Positions 63,053 through 64,000 of a DNA stretch of 64,000 nt are shown here, one piece after another; positions within the stretch are counted from its first letter, which is position 1; every line of letters begins with the position of its first letter. Source of the DNA: Paracoccus mutanolyticus (GTDB lineage Bacteria; Pseudomonadota; Alphaproteobacteria; Rhodobacterales; Rhodobacteraceae); assembly GCF_003285265.1 (NCBI RefSeq), contig NZ_CP030239.1, positions 2,463,501 to 2,527,500 on the forward strand. The letters are read 5' to 3'. Below the pieces are notes generated by a model. It searched no databases, was not told where the DNA came from, and saw nothing but the letters and a program-made list of their open reading frames with translations. A program made the translations under genes and the position numbers.

Positions 63053-64000
<948 letters not shown>

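Overview
The window is about 64 kb of high-GC DNA from a Rhodobacterales alphaproteobacterium, almost certainly Paracoccus or a close relative. Cytochrome oxidase subunit II, subunit III and RecA read very close to my memory of the Paracoccus denitrificans proteins, and the gene orders tldD-ctaC-ctaB-ctaG-ctaE-surf1-thrC-M16 peptidase and cckA-recA-alaS are typical of the group. It is mainly core chromosome. I see no CRISPR array, rRNA, tRNA, intact prophage or complete insertion sequence. Layout: (1) 1-5.4 kb: end of a DMT transporter, lepA, an APC permease (-), aroC. (2) 5.5-11.5 kb: the Pho cluster pstS-pstC-pstA-pstB-phoU-phoB behind four 11-bp Pho-box repeats. (3) 11.5-16.6 kb (-): a Gln/Arg-rich OmpA-domain protein, dprA, tldD. 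(4) 16.8-25.7 kb: the aa3 oxidase genes, surf1, thrC, an M16 peptidase, a GNAT acetyltransferase and a D-lactate/glycolate-type FAD oxidase. (5) 25.6-32.8 kb: a LysR regulator, DoxX, a CoA-transferase, metNIQ (-) and guaB (-). (6) 33-38.6 kb: an outer-membrane protein, a Pho-boxed alkaline phosphatase and a possible zinc-linked ABC system. (7) 38.7-47.8 kb: a lytic transglycosylase, an rRNA methyltransferase, cckA, a sulfotransferase, recA with an SOS box, alaS. (8) 47.9-57.7 kb: a glutamine amidotransferase, DUF1127, a cyclase/CMD pair, purA, a thiamine pyrophosphokinase, a DAO-type oxidase, an M20 hydrolase, lpdA, DUF924. (9) 57.8-64 kb: an MFS transporter, queA, bfd-bfr, gph, glmU and the start of glmS. 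How genes work together: Pst/PhoU/PhoB form the phosphate-starvation module, and a second Pho box in front of the alkaline phosphatase at 34.5 kb ties that gene to the same regulon. ctaC/B/G/E and surf1 build the aa3 oxidase. glmU-glmS make UDP-GlcNAc precursors. bfd-bfr store and release iron. metNIQ imports methionine. The most striking property is sequence integrity. Roughly half of the genes, including indispensable ones (recA, alaS, lepA, aroC, purA, glmS), carry one or more single-base frameshifts. At about ten places a stretch of roughly 60-250 bp inside a gene is replaced by unrelated sequence while total gene length stays near normal. Several replacements are recognisable mobile-element pieces: IS3 OrfA (in the permease and in purA, sharing an exact 25-nt string), the IS3 OrfB C-terminus (in a DUF3299-like gene), a tyrosine integrase (in aroC) and a ParD-type antitoxin start (in pstC). 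The simplest reading is a draft assembly with low-accuracy bases and wrongly filled gaps, not natural gene decay. I found no convincing undescribed multi-gene system. The best biological leads are the Pho boxes, an 11-bp iteron-like array at 54.3 kb, a dispersed GGGTATTTG intergenic repeat, a His-rich ABC permease beside the phosphatase, and an uncharacterised small membrane protein inside the oxidase operon.
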